A stretch of 64,000 nt of DNA. Origin: Planctomycetota bacterium (GTDB lineage: Bacteria > Planctomycetota > UBA8108 > UBA1146). How positions within the stretch are numbered: position 1 is the first letter of the stretch; each line of letters opens with the position of its first letter. The notes below the pieces were generated by a model that saw only the letters and a list, made by a program, of their open reading frames with translations, made no database searches and was not told the origin of the DNA. The stretch spans positions 10,430 to 74,429 of the forward strand of contig JAAZXB010000008.1 of assembly GCA_014240375.1 (NCBI GenBank). Reading direction: 5' to 3'. Position numbers and translations under genes: made by a program. Shown here one piece after another: positions 44,563 to 53,434 of the stretch.

Positions 44563-46043
44563 CAGTCCCCCTTCTTCCAGCAACGGCCAACCAGCAGCGC
44601 CAGGGTTGCGCCCAGCAACGCCAGCACCAGCGCCAGCCTCGCCGCCTGCTCATCATTGCGAAAGTGCATCAACTGATGAAGTTCAAGGGAGGTGGAGGGG
44701 TGGCCGGGCGGGGCGAGCAATAAAGTCGCCTCCACCTCTCCCAGTACCAGGGCGATACCGATTCCAACCGCCGGAATCAACACGGGTAACGCCCGTGGCA
44801 GTCGAATTCTCCAGCGTGCCACCGACGGCGAGAGCAGATGTGCGGCCACTCGTTCCGAAGCAGGCAGGACACAGGTCGCCACGAAACCAGCCGCTGCAGC
44901 AAGCGCGCCCAGTTTACACATTTGAGTGATGGTCAACAGGAAGGGTAGATCATCGAGCCACAGTGGAAGAAATGGACGGTAGATTCTGGCCACGGCGATG
45001 GCGCCCAGGCTTCCTGGCAGCATCGTCGGCAGACAGAGCAACAGCAGGCCGATGCGATGGCCCCCATCCGCCAGTCGCCAGCCACACAAGATCGCGACGA
45101 TCGAGGCCAGCAGCGCACGAGGCAATTCTAGCCCGATCGAAGCCGCCGCATCGACCAGTTCCTCCCCTGCAATCGTTACTTCACTGGCACGAGGCCAGGC
45201 GGTGTAGAACAGTACCAGTATCAGTGTCACCGCCGGCAACACCCTGAGAAACAGGAACCGGTTGGCCCACGGTAACCGCGGTAATCCATGCACTTCATTG
45301 AGGTGACCTGCCCTTGCCGGCTCGGCGCCCGATGAGGTGAGGAAGTAAATCGCTGGGACCAGCAGCGTCATCATCACCATCGCAAGTCTCCAGCCTTCTG
45401 CCGCATCCCCAACAGTCAAGCGGGCGAGGATTCTCTGGGAGACCGTTTCAACTCCTGCGTAGGAGGGCAACTCTGCGGCAGGCAACAATAACAACAGGAG
45501 CAGTCCGGCACATCTGAACGCCGCCGGTAGCAATCCGCGCAGACGAGCGACCAGAGCCACCCCGGGAGGCAGTGAGCGCAGAGCTCTCTCCTGGGCACGA
45601 GGCCACATCGATACCGCAGCCAGTAATATCGCTGCCGCAACCGGTGCCCAGCGCAAGGAAAGCATCAGAACCGCTCCGACCTCATCGCGAACTGTCGCTC
45701 GCAAGGTCGAGGCTCCGACGCAAGCCTGAACTGCAGAAGCCAGAGCTGCCGGTGGGATCAAGAAGGAAGCCAGTAACAGGATCAGGATGAAGCCTCGCAG
45801 CGGACCACGAGTTCCCGCCAGCAGAATGGCATCGATGAGTCCGATCAGCGTCGCAAGCAATGCAGCCAGCGCCACGACTCTGATGGTCGACAGCACCACT
45901 AGCAGATCGGCAGCGACCACGATTGAAGTCTCCGGCTCCGGAGAGAAGACTTGATCCTCGGTTGCGACCATGACGATCGGGATGTAGAAACCGATCATCA
46001 CTGGAAGCAACGGAAAGATCATCCCGACCGCACGATTCTTCAA
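44562..46043 (-). CDS. ABC transporter permease, fused two-domain (Fbp/HitB type)
   Basis: 493 residues, extremely hydrophobic, with about twelve predicted TM helices arranged as two BPD_transp_1-like halves (about 50-245 and 300-490), the layout of ferric or thiamine permeases. The EAA-type loops are degenerate and recognisable only by position. The start overlaps the binding-protein stop, and the stop overlaps the ATPase start. The substrate cannot be read from the permease. Confidence 0.85.
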   Translation of the reverse strand: MKNRAVGMIFPLLPVMIGFYIPIVMVATEDQVFSPEPETSIVVAADLLVVLSTIRVVALAALLATLIGLIDAILLAGTRGPLRGFILILLLASFLIPPAALASAVQACVGASTLRATVRDEVGAVLMLSLRWAPVAAAILLAAVSMWPRAQERALRSLPPGVALVARLRGLLPAAFRCAGLLLLLLLPAAELPSYAGVETVSQRILARLTVGDAAEGWRLAMVMMTLLVPAIYFLTSSGAEPARAGHLNEVHGLPRLPWANRFLFLRVLPAVTLILVLFYTAWPRASEVTIAGEELVDAAASIGLELPRALLASIVAILCGWRLADGGHRIGLLLLCLPTMLPGSLGAIAVARIYRPFLPLWLDDLPFLLTITQMCKLGALAAAAGFVATCVLPASERVAAHLLSPSVARWRIRLPRALPVLIPAVGIGIALVLGEVEATLLLAPPGHPSTSLELHQLMHFRNDEQAARLALVLALLGATLALLVGRCWKKGD

Positions 46044-47056
46044 GGGTTCAACAGGATCCTTTCCGCTTCTCGAACCGCCTCATGGAGCTGCCCAGCGGCC
46101 TCACTCCAATCGATTTCCAGCGGTTCGAATCGAGAGAGTGACAGGCCACTGGCATTCACCGGCACTTCAATTCTCAGCGGAATCTGCCGACTGGGGGAAT
46201 TCGCCAACCACTCCTCGACTTCCTCACGAAGTAACCAGCGTGCCAGTTCATCGGCCTCTTCTGGGTGCGGACACCCCTTCACCACGGCCACCACATTGGG
46301 TAGCAGGATGACCCCATCTTCCACCAAGAAACCCTCACCGATGGAAGCCCCCCTTCGGCGTACCACTTCGACATCATCGGTATCGGTGAGCCCCACCCAG
46401 GCTTCGCCTGAGAGCACCCGATCTCGGCTAGATGAGTTCGACGAGGCGATCTGTATTCGATTTTCTTTCCAACCCTGAAGTAACTCGCGATATCTTTGCG
46501 CTCCAAGAGTGACCCTCAGAATCGCCAGATGGCTACCGGTGGTTCCAAACCTCGGGTCAGCCATCACCACTTTTCCAGAAAGACTCGGATCGATCAGCCC
46601 CTTGACCGAACGAGGAATCGCGGCACTCGCCAGCGATTCCGGATGGACCGCCACGACTCGTGCACGAGCGGCGAATCCACACCAGAGATCCCCCGCATCT
46701 CTCCAGCGAGAATCAATCCCCGGCCCCGCTCCCTCGGGGAGAGGGTCGTAGTGACCCTCCTGTGCCAGTTGCACTGCCCTCAACGGCTCATTGGACCAGT
46801 GAACATCGCACCGTGGACGCTTCCGTTCGCTACGAATCCTCTCGGTCAACCCGACCGTTTTGGTCGCCTCGGTATCGAATACGGCATCGACTACGATTCC
46901 CGTTTCCTTCTCGAACCGATCGAGAATCTGCTGGGAGTGACTGCGATCATGAGAGCAGTAGATGGTCACCGATCGAGCGTCGGTCGAGAAATGGCTGTTG
47001 AGCCAGATCACCAACCAGACCAGCAGGGCAAATCCCCAGATCCAACGCCGTATCAT
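46040..47056 (-). CDS. Extracellular solute-binding protein, iron(III)-type fold
   Basis: 338 residues. An uncleaved or signal-anchor hydrophobic N-terminus (WIWGFALLVWLVIWL) is followed by VTIYCSHDRSHSQQILDRFEKETGIVVDAVFD, the start of the FbpA/FutA class II binding-protein fold, and later WSNEPLRAVQLAQEGHYDPLP. The paired tyrosines that bind iron in FbpA are not obvious, so the ligand may be iron, thiamine or phosphonate-like. ATG 47056 overlaps the upstream ATPase stop by ATGA; GTG 47062 is an alternative. Confidence 0.85.
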   Translation of the reverse strand: MIRRWIWGFALLVWLVIWLNSHFSTDARSVTIYCSHDRSHSQQILDRFEKETGIVVDAVFDTEATKTVGLTERIRSERKRPRCDVHWSNEPLRAVQLAQEGHYDPLPEGAGPGIDSRWRDAGDLWCGFAARARVVAVHPESLASAAIPRSVKGLIDPSLSGKVVMADPRFGTTGSHLAILRVTLGAQRYRELLQGWKENRIQIASSNSSSRDRVLSGEAWVGLTDTDDVEVVRRRGASIGEGFLVEDGVILLPNVVAVVKGCPHPEEADELARWLLREEVEEWLANSPSRQIPLRIEVPVNASGLSLSRFEPLEIDWSEAAGQLHEAVREAERILLNP

Positions 47057-47712
47057 GACCACCGACCATCCAACATCGACAACACACGATCCGCCCTGGC
47101 TGCGACCTCCACGTCATGGGTAACCAGGATCAGAGTCGTGTTCAGTTCATCCCGAAGATCGGACAGCAACGAGAGCACCTGATCGCCACTGGCACTATCC
47201 AGATTCCCGGTCGGCTCATCACAGAGCAGTAAGCCAGGTTGCTTGACCAGAGCCCTGGCGATGGCGACACGCTGACGTTCCCCACCACTCAACTGAGAAG
47301 GCCGATGAGTGCTCCGGTCGGCCAGTCCGACTCGCTCCAGCACCTGAGCGGGTGAGACCTCAGGAGCAGCGGATCGACGGTACTCCAGTGGCAACGAGAC
47401 ATTTTCCAGCGCGTCCCGGTCGCCGAGCAAGTGAAAGGACTGGAACACGAAACCGATGGTCTCGTTACGGATGCGTGCCATCTCCGCTCCGGTGAGCGAT
47501 TGGACATCTCGTCCACCCAGCTGGTAAGTCCCAGAGTCTGCATGATCGAGGCAGCCGAGGATTTGCAGAAGGGTGCTCTTGCCACTACCGGAGGAGCCCA
47601 CGATGGCGATGAACTCACCCTTCTCCACGGTCAGATCAACACCGTCGAGTGCGGCAATCATGCCGTCCCCCTCGCCGTAGCACTTCCGGATCTGTTCCAT
47701 CTGGACAAACAT
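47053..47712 (-). CDS. MacB/LolD-type ABC ATPase
   Basis: 219 residues: Walker A GSSGSGKST, VFQSFHLLGDRDAL, signature LSGGERQRVAIARALV, Walker B LLLCDEPTGNLD, THDVEVAARADR. This class drives FtsX-type permeases, two of which precede it in the operon. The ATG at 47712 has GGGAGA 6-7 nt upstream; the in-frame region before it is a repeat-containing spacer and is excluded. The stop overlaps the solute-binding protein. Confidence 0.93.
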   Translation of the reverse strand: MFVQMEQIRKCYGEGDGMIAALDGVDLTVEKGEFIAIVGSSGSGKSTLLQILGCLDHADSGTYQLGGRDVQSLTGAEMARIRNETIGFVFQSFHLLGDRDALENVSLPLEYRRSAAPEVSPAQVLERVGLADRSTHRPSQLSGGERQRVAIARALVKQPGLLLCDEPTGNLDSASGDQVLSLLSDLRDELNTTLILVTHDVEVAARADRVLSMLDGRWS

Positions 47713-47742
47713 CGAGATCTCCCTCTCCCTGCAAGTTGTTTC

Positions 47743-47792
47743 CGCGAGGTCTACTTCGCGAGGTCTATTTCGCGATGCACCTGCGAGGTGCA
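47743..47792. repeat. Short direct and inverted repeats in the operon gap
   Basis: Two 14-bp direct copies (CGCGAGGTCTACTT, 47743-47756, and a one-base variant, 47757-47770), a third partial start, then an inverted repeat TGCACCT-GCG-AGGTGCA (47776-47792). They fill the only sizeable gap (about 97 bp) in the six-gene operon, between an FtsX-type permease and its ATPase. They may be an mRNA structure or processing site; no T-run follows. Confidence 0.8.
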
Positions 47793-47809
47793 CTTCAAGG
47801 TGTCACGGT

Positions 47810-49081
47810 TCAGAGATCTCGACGACCTCCCAGAACCGCCGCCGGATCGAGTTTCGCAACCCGCAATGCCGGCAGCATCGACCCCAGTAGTCCTATCGTC
47901 ATCAGCCCGATACAGGTTCCAATAATCATCCGAGGAGGAAGCCAGGAAGACCACCCCAGTACCGGCTCGATTCCATATTGAAGGATCAGCTGGCCGACAT
48001 AGATCCCCGGAGCCAGCGCCGCCAGCGACAACCACACACCTTCCAGTAGCACCGGCAGCATCACTTCCATCACCGTCGCACCTTCGGCTCGCCGCAAGGC
48101 CACCTCTTCGAGGCTCTCATCGATCGCCAACAAGGAGATGGTGCCGGTCAGGATCAGCACCACGACCAGATCCAGGATCCAGATGAAGTGTCCCAATCCG
48201 CTGAAACGATCGATGATATCCAGAACTACCGAAGTCCATCTCTTCTGAACGTGCAAGAACACTCCAAGTTTTTCGCTGGCGATGATCTTTTCGAGACGAG
48301 CGACGATCTCATCGACGTCATCTACCCCCGGCGCATCGACCAGCAGAAGTTGAGGCTGATCGACCTCCGAACGCCAGGGGAGATACAGATTGAGGAATTG
48401 CAAACGACGAGCCGGGATCGACCGAGCACTGGATGTGGAGTCGAAGGCGCTCATGTACTGTCTCAGAAGCAACGGATCCTTCACCACCCCAACGATCTGG
48501 ACAGTGAATGCGCGTCCATCTCGTACACAGCGAACCTTTTGCCCGATGGCCTGGACTGGATCTCCGAAGAGGTTCTCCGCCGCCGCCTCGTCGATGGCCG
48601 CAGGGACCTCATCGTCATCCTCGGTGGGCCAACGATCCTGTCGCTGGAGAAATCTCCCCACCAGCATCCCCGGCCTCAGTACCGAGACGAACTCGGGAAT
48701 GGTAGCGATGATGGTGTGTCGCATCGTGCCGTACTGGGTGGTGGATAGACCCAGGTCGATGCGAATTGGCGACACCGAATCGGTGCTCCCCTGCAACTGC
48801 TGCTGGATCGAGGCGACATCCTCCATCTCCAGCGGTCTTCCCTCTGTTTTCACTCCGATGGCAAGGCTTCCCAGCCTCAAGGGATTGATCAGCGCCACGA
48901 GATCGGTACCGAGTGCTTCAAGGTCGTGGGAGATGGCCCGTCGCCCCCCTTCGATGGTGCCCACGATGGCGACCACCGATGCCAAACCCAGCGCAAAGGT
49001 CGAGACCACCAGCAAGGAGCGCAACCGATGGCGCACGATCGACAGCAGTGAGTTCCGTAGGATTCCCGGTAACCCCCTCAT
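47810..49081 (-). CDS. MacB/FtsX-type ABC permease B
   Basis: 423 residues: N-terminal MacB_PCD-like region after TM1 (about 18-40), a periplasmic domain, and three C-terminal TM helices with the FtsX segment ESLEEVALRRAEGATVMEVMLPVLLEG. The motif VALRRAEGAT is nearly the same as in the neighbouring permease (GEVGLRRAEGATRADIF). The start overlaps the preceding gene by ATGA. It probably forms a heterodimeric exporter with the gene at 49078-50391 and the ATPase at 47053-47712. Confidence 0.9.
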   Translation of the reverse strand: MRGLPGILRNSLLSIVRHRLRSLLVVSTFALGLASVVAIVGTIEGGRRAISHDLEALGTDLVALINPLRLGSLAIGVKTEGRPLEMEDVASIQQQLQGSTDSVSPIRIDLGLSTTQYGTMRHTIIATIPEFVSVLRPGMLVGRFLQRQDRWPTEDDDEVPAAIDEAAAENLFGDPVQAIGQKVRCVRDGRAFTVQIVGVVKDPLLLRQYMSAFDSTSSARSIPARRLQFLNLYLPWRSEVDQPQLLLVDAPGVDDVDEIVARLEKIIASEKLGVFLHVQKRWTSVVLDIIDRFSGLGHFIWILDLVVVLILTGTISLLAIDESLEEVALRRAEGATVMEVMLPVLLEGVWLSLAALAPGIYVGQLILQYGIEPVLGWSSWLPPRMIIGTCIGLMTIGLLGSMLPALRVAKLDPAAVLGGRRDL

Positions 49082-50391
49082 CGACCTTCCCTCAACAGCA
49101 AAGCTGGATCCACATCACTCACTGCCCAGGCGGGAGCCGCACAGGCAATCGCCGCACCAGTGGTGGCGATCAGAACCGCTTCGATGGCTGTTTTCCACGG
49201 CAATGTCGCAGTCATCACTGCCGAGGGATCCAGTCCTGCACGGAGGTGGGCCACCAGAACCCCGACCCCCACTCCGAGGATGGAACCAACCAGCGAGATC
49301 AACACTCCCTCCCACAGGAACTGCCAGAAAATGTCGGCACGAGTCGCCCCCTCGGCGCGACGCAATCCCACCTCTCCACGGCGGCGGCGTCCGGTCAGCA
49401 GGAGCAGATTGATCAGGACCAGCAGGCCGACCCCCACGGTTACCACGAAAAAGACATCGTGCAGAACCAGATAACCATCCAGCTCCGGGCTTGCGAGGAT
49501 TGACCAGGCCGCATTGGCGTAGAGAAGCGGCACCTTGCCACGGCGAATCAGGGTCTCCTCGATGAGCATTCTCGCAGAATTGACTCGAGCGGGATCGACG
49601 GAGACCACCATCCAGTCGACCGGAGCCGCCTTCAGGGTTGCACGATCGACATGCAGTGACATTCCCCTGGTCATCCACGACGCCTCCACCGGGGCCACCC
49701 CCAGCATCTGCAGAACAGACTCAATCATTCCCGAAAATCGACGGTCCGTTCCGAAGCCCAGAGGAGTGACCTTGGATTCTCCGGGAGACTGGATGACTCC
49801 CACCACCAGCCAGCTACGAGCGGTCGAGGGAATCTCGCCACCGAGCCCGATCCTGCGGTACTTGGAACGGGCGGGGTCTGCCCACAGGAGCTGCCCGATC
49901 GGTGAATCGCTTTCACCAAGTGCCGCCACCAGGGGTTGCTCCAGTACCACTTCCGGCGGATCGGCGGCCTCTTTGAACCAGCGTCCCTCGAGCAACCGCA
50001 GCGACCTGGCAGCGATTTCGCCCACATCGGAGGCCACCAGGTAGGCCTTTCCCATCCCTTCAATCGCCGAGGTACCCGACACCGATTGGCCACTGACCAC
50101 CGCCTGCGGATAGTTCTCCGCCAACACCGATCGAATCGACTGCAGATCCTCCACCTCGAGCAGGGATCGGGCTCCCGCTTCCGCCTCGACCTGGATCCGA
50201 TCAGTGCCCAGTTCCCTCGCTCGTTCCATCGCTGCGGTCCTCGACCCCTGGAGGATCGACGCCGGGGCGACCATCAACGCAACCGCCCAGAGAATCCCCT
50301 GACAGATCAGGACGGTCCTCCAGGGATGGCGAGACAATTCCGCCACCGCACCTCGGATGGAGCCGGGAATCGGCTTCCCCCACTGTGACAA
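49078..50391 (-). CDS. MacB/FtsX-type ABC permease A
   Basis: 437 residues with the same fold as its neighbour: TM1 (about 25-50), large extracytoplasmic domain, and C-terminal FtsX domain with three TM helices (about 313-340, 358-390, 400-425). The TTG at 50391 follows GGAGGAAG at about 5 nt, a good SD. It is the first gene of a six-gene operon, divergent from a lipoprotein gene. MacB-class systems export peptides, lipids or lipoproteins; the substrate is unknown here. Confidence 0.9.
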   Translation of the reverse strand: MSQWGKPIPGSIRGAVAELSRHPWRTVLICQGILWAVALMVAPASILQGSRTAAMERARELGTDRIQVEAEAGARSLLEVEDLQSIRSVLAENYPQAVVSGQSVSGTSAIEGMGKAYLVASDVGEIAARSLRLLEGRWFKEAADPPEVVLEQPLVAALGESDSPIGQLLWADPARSKYRRIGLGGEIPSTARSWLVVGVIQSPGESKVTPLGFGTDRRFSGMIESVLQMLGVAPVEASWMTRGMSLHVDRATLKAAPVDWMVVSVDPARVNSARMLIEETLIRRGKVPLLYANAAWSILASPELDGYLVLHDVFFVVTVGVGLLVLINLLLLTGRRRRGEVGLRRAEGATRADIFWQFLWEGVLISLVGSILGVGVGVLVAHLRAGLDPSAVMTATLPWKTAIEAVLIATTGAAIACAAPAWAVSDVDPALLLREGR

Positions 50392-50547
50392 CAGACTTCC
50401 TCCAACATCTCTGGATTAATGCCCGGCAGTTGCGGTCGATCCCTCGCCTCCGGGACACGGGGGGATTATGCTATCCCGATCATAAAGGGCAACCGGCGTG
50501 AAATAGTCAATGCCATAGCAGGCCCCCGCACGGGCAGGAGGATCGAC

Positions 50548-51024
50548 ATGAAGAGTATTTTTTACCGATCGAATGACGTTATTTCGGTGTCGGTGAGTGC
50601 ACTGCTGGGAATCATGTTACTGCTTCTGGTGCCGATGATCGGCTGTCAGGGACTGGTCCCCTTCGAGGATGCTGTACCCATCGTCAGTAAACACCAGCCT
50701 GCAGACATCCCCGCCCCCCTCGGTTTTGAACTCGACGAGAACTCCTGGTCCTACCTGAAATTCCAGCATGCGCCCCTTCCCATGAGAACCGTTGAGGTCA
50801 TTTACTGGGGAGATCGACCGGTGATGGAGTTGACCAACTGGTACAAGGAACAGATGCCGATTCATGGCTGGGAACACATTTCCGGAACCGAAGACCTCGG
50901 TGAACAGCAACTGCGTTACCGCAAAGGTGACGAATACGCAGAGGTTCTGATCAAAAGAACACCCGATGAGAGAGGGCAACATTATGTCACCCGCCTCATC
51001 GTTAAAATTGGTGTAGAATCCTGA
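50548..51024 (+). CDS. Small lipoprotein, unknown function
   Basis: 158 residues: signal peptide with the lipobox LLLVPMIGC (Cys near 33), then a compact mixed alpha/beta domain (RTVEVIYWGDRPVMELTNWYKEQMPIHGW, ending HYVTRLIVKI). The pattern suggests a small periplasmic domain similar to uncharacterised planctomycete lipoproteins; no function assigned. The ATG at 50548 follows GCAGGAGGATC. It is divergent from the exporter operon and is followed by the gene at 51077 on the same strand. Confidence 0.75.
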   Translation: MKSIFYRSNDVISVSVSALLGIMLLLLVPMIGCQGLVPFEDAVPIVSKHQPADIPAPLGFELDENSWSYLKFQHAPLPMRTVEVIYWGDRPVMELTNWYKEQMPIHGWEHISGTEDLGEQQLRYRKGDEYAEVLIKRTPDERGQHYVTRLIVKIGVES

Positions 51025-51076
51025 GCCTAGGTGCTGCGTAGGTGCAGCACTGAAAAAAAAGGGAGCGTACATCCAG

Positions 51077-51859
51077 ATGGCCAAGACCGGTCCAGCACGT
51101 CCAGACAGTAAGCAACCGACCACCCCTGAGAATCCCGATCAGATGGACGCTCAGATCGAAAACCTCACCCTCGAGGTGGCCAAAGCGGCCAAGGTCAATT
51201 CAACTCCGATCTTCATCGGCCTGATTATCGTCATCGGCCTGATCACCATTCCAACACTTTTCGACTCGCTAAAAGGTCGTCAACTCCAGGCCTGGAACAA
51301 CCAGATCGACACGACGCTTGCTGGAGAAGCGGATCAGGTTCGGCAAGCCTATCCCGGGTTACTCACGGATGTTAAAGGACAAGCGATGGAGAGTCTGGCG
51401 ATCGGGCGAGTGGCCCGCTGGCTCTGGGATCAAGGGACCGATGTGGATCGACAGCAAGCGGTCGCCTTACTGGAGGAGAGTCAGCGCCGCTTACCGGATG
51501 ATTTCCTGATCAATAGTTACTTGCAGGAGTTCAGCACCTCTCGTGAAAACAGTGCCGGATTCGTGCTACCGGAAATTCCTGAACCGATTCTTCTCGAGCC
51601 CACTCCGGCGGTCACCATCACTGACGAGTCGATCCAGCCAACGCTCACCACAGATGGGCCGATCCAGCCGACACTCACCACCGACGAGCCGGTCAAACCA
51701 GCACTCACCACCGATGATCCGGCCAAGCCGACGCTCACCACCGACGAGCCTACGCCGCCGGTTTCGGATCCCGTAGTTCCGGATGAGAGCGCCGAGCAGA
51801 CCGATGCCGCTGAGGACCTGGGGCCACCCGCACCAGCCACTGGTAGTGGCGGCGACTGA
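51077..51859 (+). CDS. Single-pass membrane protein with C-terminal Pro/Thr repeats
   Basis: 260 residues. A TM helix (about 42-60, FIGLIIVIGLITIPTLF) is followed by a helical domain (to about 160) and a Pro/Thr/Asp-rich tail with four exact-length ten-residue repeats of the form PTLTTDEPxx. This looks like a surface-exposed, extensible linker, possibly glycosylated. The tail ends in acidic and small residues. The stop overlaps the GTG start of rluD. Confidence 0.75.
   Translation: MAKTGPARPDSKQPTTPENPDQMDAQIENLTLEVAKAAKVNSTPIFIGLIIVIGLITIPTLFDSLKGRQLQAWNNQIDTTLAGEADQVRQAYPGLLTDVKGQAMESLAIGRVARWLWDQGTDVDRQQAVALLEESQRRLPDDFLINSYLQEFSTSRENSAGFVLPEIPEPILLEPTPAVTITDESIQPTLTTDGPIQPTLTTDEPVKPALTTDDPAKPTLTTDEPTPPVSDPVVPDESAEQTDAAEDLGPPAPATGSGGD
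51631..51750 (+). repeat. Four 30-bp coding repeats
   Basis: Four consecutive 30-bp units (51631, 51661, 51691, 51721), each encoding ten residues ending in Thr-Thr-Asp-x-Pro. They differ mainly at a few codons, so copy number may vary between strains. Confidence 0.95.
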
Positions 51860-52862
51860 GGGGCCTTCCGGCCCCGCTCGACCCGAACGACGTGAATTCC
51901 AGGTCAAGTCCGAAGATGTGGGAGATCGTCTCGATCGCTGGCTCAGTCGCCAGGTTCCCGAACACTCTCGCTCCGCCTTGCGACGATTCATCGACGAGGG
52001 TCGAATCACCATCTGCGGAAACAGTTGCCGCGCTTCTCATCGAGTACACCTGACCGACCGAGTCTCCTTCGATCCTCCACCGATCCCCTCGCCGATTCCG
52101 CTCCCTGAAGATCACCAGTTACAAATCCTTCATCAAGATGATGACATCATCGTGATCTCCAAGGAGGCGGGGATGATCGTTCACCCTGCCCCCGGCGCGC
52201 CGCCGGAAGCCACCCTGGTCAATGCATTACTGGGGCATTCCGACCAACTGTCCTCGGTCGGAGAAGCGGGCAGACCTGGAATCGTACACCGCCTCGATCG
52301 TGAAACCTCTGGAGTGATGGTGATCGCTCGCACCGACTCTGCACACAAGGAACTGGCACGCCAGTTTCATGATCGAGAGGTCGCCAAGGAGTACCTTGCG
52401 CTCTCTCATGGAATCCCGACCACCCTATCTGGTGAGATCGACCTCCCGTTGGCGCGATCACTGACCGACCCGAGGAAAAGGGTGGTGAGACATGAGCAAG
52501 GGGCTCGAGAATCTTTCACGGCGTGGAAGCAGATCCGCACCATCGGTACCGATGCGATGAAGGGAATTTGCTGGTTCCACTGCTTCCCCAGGACCGGAAG
52601 AACCCATCAAATTCGCGTCCACTTGCGAGCCATCGGCCACCCGATCCTCTGCGACTTTCACTATGGACGGGAAACCAAACTGGACCTCTCCCGCTGGGCC
52701 CCTGCGGCACCCGCTGCTCCACTCCAACGTCATGCCCTGCACGCATGGAGGCTGCACCTTCGTCACCCCTCCAGCCACCAATCGATGCACTTTGAAGCAC
52801 CACTGCCAGAGGACCTGGTTCCCTGGTGGGAGTCGGCCACTGCGATCCAGGAAGGTGATTGA
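51846..52862 (+). CDS. rluD: RluD-family 23S rRNA pseudouridine synthase
   Basis: 338 residues: N-terminal S4 RNA-binding domain (GDRLDRWLSRQVPEHSRSALRRFI), the RluA/RluD catalytic domain with HRLDRETSGVMVIAR (catalytic Asp), and GRTHQIRVHLRAIGHP. It isomerises uridines in helix 69 of 23S rRNA in E. coli; the exact target here is inferred. The GTG at 51846 overlaps the preceding gene and has a weak SD. Confidence 0.9.
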   Translation: MAATEGPSGPARPERREFQVKSEDVGDRLDRWLSRQVPEHSRSALRRFIDEGRITICGNSCRASHRVHLTDRVSFDPPPIPSPIPLPEDHQLQILHQDDDIIVISKEAGMIVHPAPGAPPEATLVNALLGHSDQLSSVGEAGRPGIVHRLDRETSGVMVIARTDSAHKELARQFHDREVAKEYLALSHGIPTTLSGEIDLPLARSLTDPRKRVVRHEQGARESFTAWKQIRTIGTDAMKGICWFHCFPRTGRTHQIRVHLRAIGHPILCDFHYGRETKLDLSRWAPAAPAAPLQRHALHAWRLHLRHPSSHQSMHFEAPLPEDLVPWWESATAIQEGD

Positions 52863-52978
52863 GTTGCCTGGCGGTGACATTGCAGTGGAGTCCCCGAAAC
52901 GCTAAGGTGTTCTTTCATGGAGGCCTGCTCCCCACGGAATGATCCGTGAGGGACTGCCCCGGACGAGGGAGTGGAGAG

Positions 52979-53416
52979 TTGAGCGAATACGTCGAATCCT
53001 TTCAGAAAGTGCCCCTGTTCGAAGGGCTCTCTCACTCTGAAATCGCTGACTTGCTGAGGATCTCAGAAGATATCGTCGCAAAGAAGAGCGACACCGTGGT
53101 CCTTCAGGGCACCGCAGGAGATGGTTTCTACATCATCGGAGCAGGAGCTTTCGAGGTACTCAAGTCGGGCAATCGTAACGAAGTGCTCGGCCGCCTCGAG
53201 GAACTCTCCTTCTTCGGAGAGATGTCCCTGATCAGTCACGATGTGAGAAGTGCCACGGTGATGTGCGTCGAGGATGGTCGCCTCAAGAAGATCCCCGCAG
53301 GTCCTTTTCAGCAACTTCTCGAAGAGGGCAACATGGTGGCCTACAAGATGATCCTCAACATGGCCAGGATCCTGGCCCAGAGACTCGCGGCCTCCGACGA
53401 CCGCCTCGTCTCCTGA
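52979..53416 (+). CDS. Cyclic-nucleotide-binding domain protein
   Basis: 145 residues, one complete CAP/CRP-type cNMP-binding fold (VPLFEGLSHSEIADLL, the beta-roll, FFGEMSLISHDVRSATVM with the phosphate-binding Arg, then a C-terminal helix) and no DNA-binding helix-turn-helix. It probably works as a stand-alone second-messenger sensor or membrane-interaction module. The TTG at 52979 has GGGAG 7 nt upstream; the ORF is open to 52946. It lies 18 bp upstream of rsmD on the same strand. Confidence 0.87.
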   Translation: MSEYVESFQKVPLFEGLSHSEIADLLRISEDIVAKKSDTVVLQGTAGDGFYIIGAGAFEVLKSGNRNEVLGRLEELSFFGEMSLISHDVRSATVMCVEDGRLKKIPAGPFQQLLEEGNMVAYKMILNMARILAQRLAASDDRLVS

Positions 53417-53434
53417 GCGATCAGGTCCGCTAAC

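Noticed and set aside
51025-51062. Hairpin GTGCTGC/GCAGCAC followed by A-run
   Set aside because: For the plus strand an A-run, not a T-run, follows, and no minus-strand gene ends here, so it is not a terminator.
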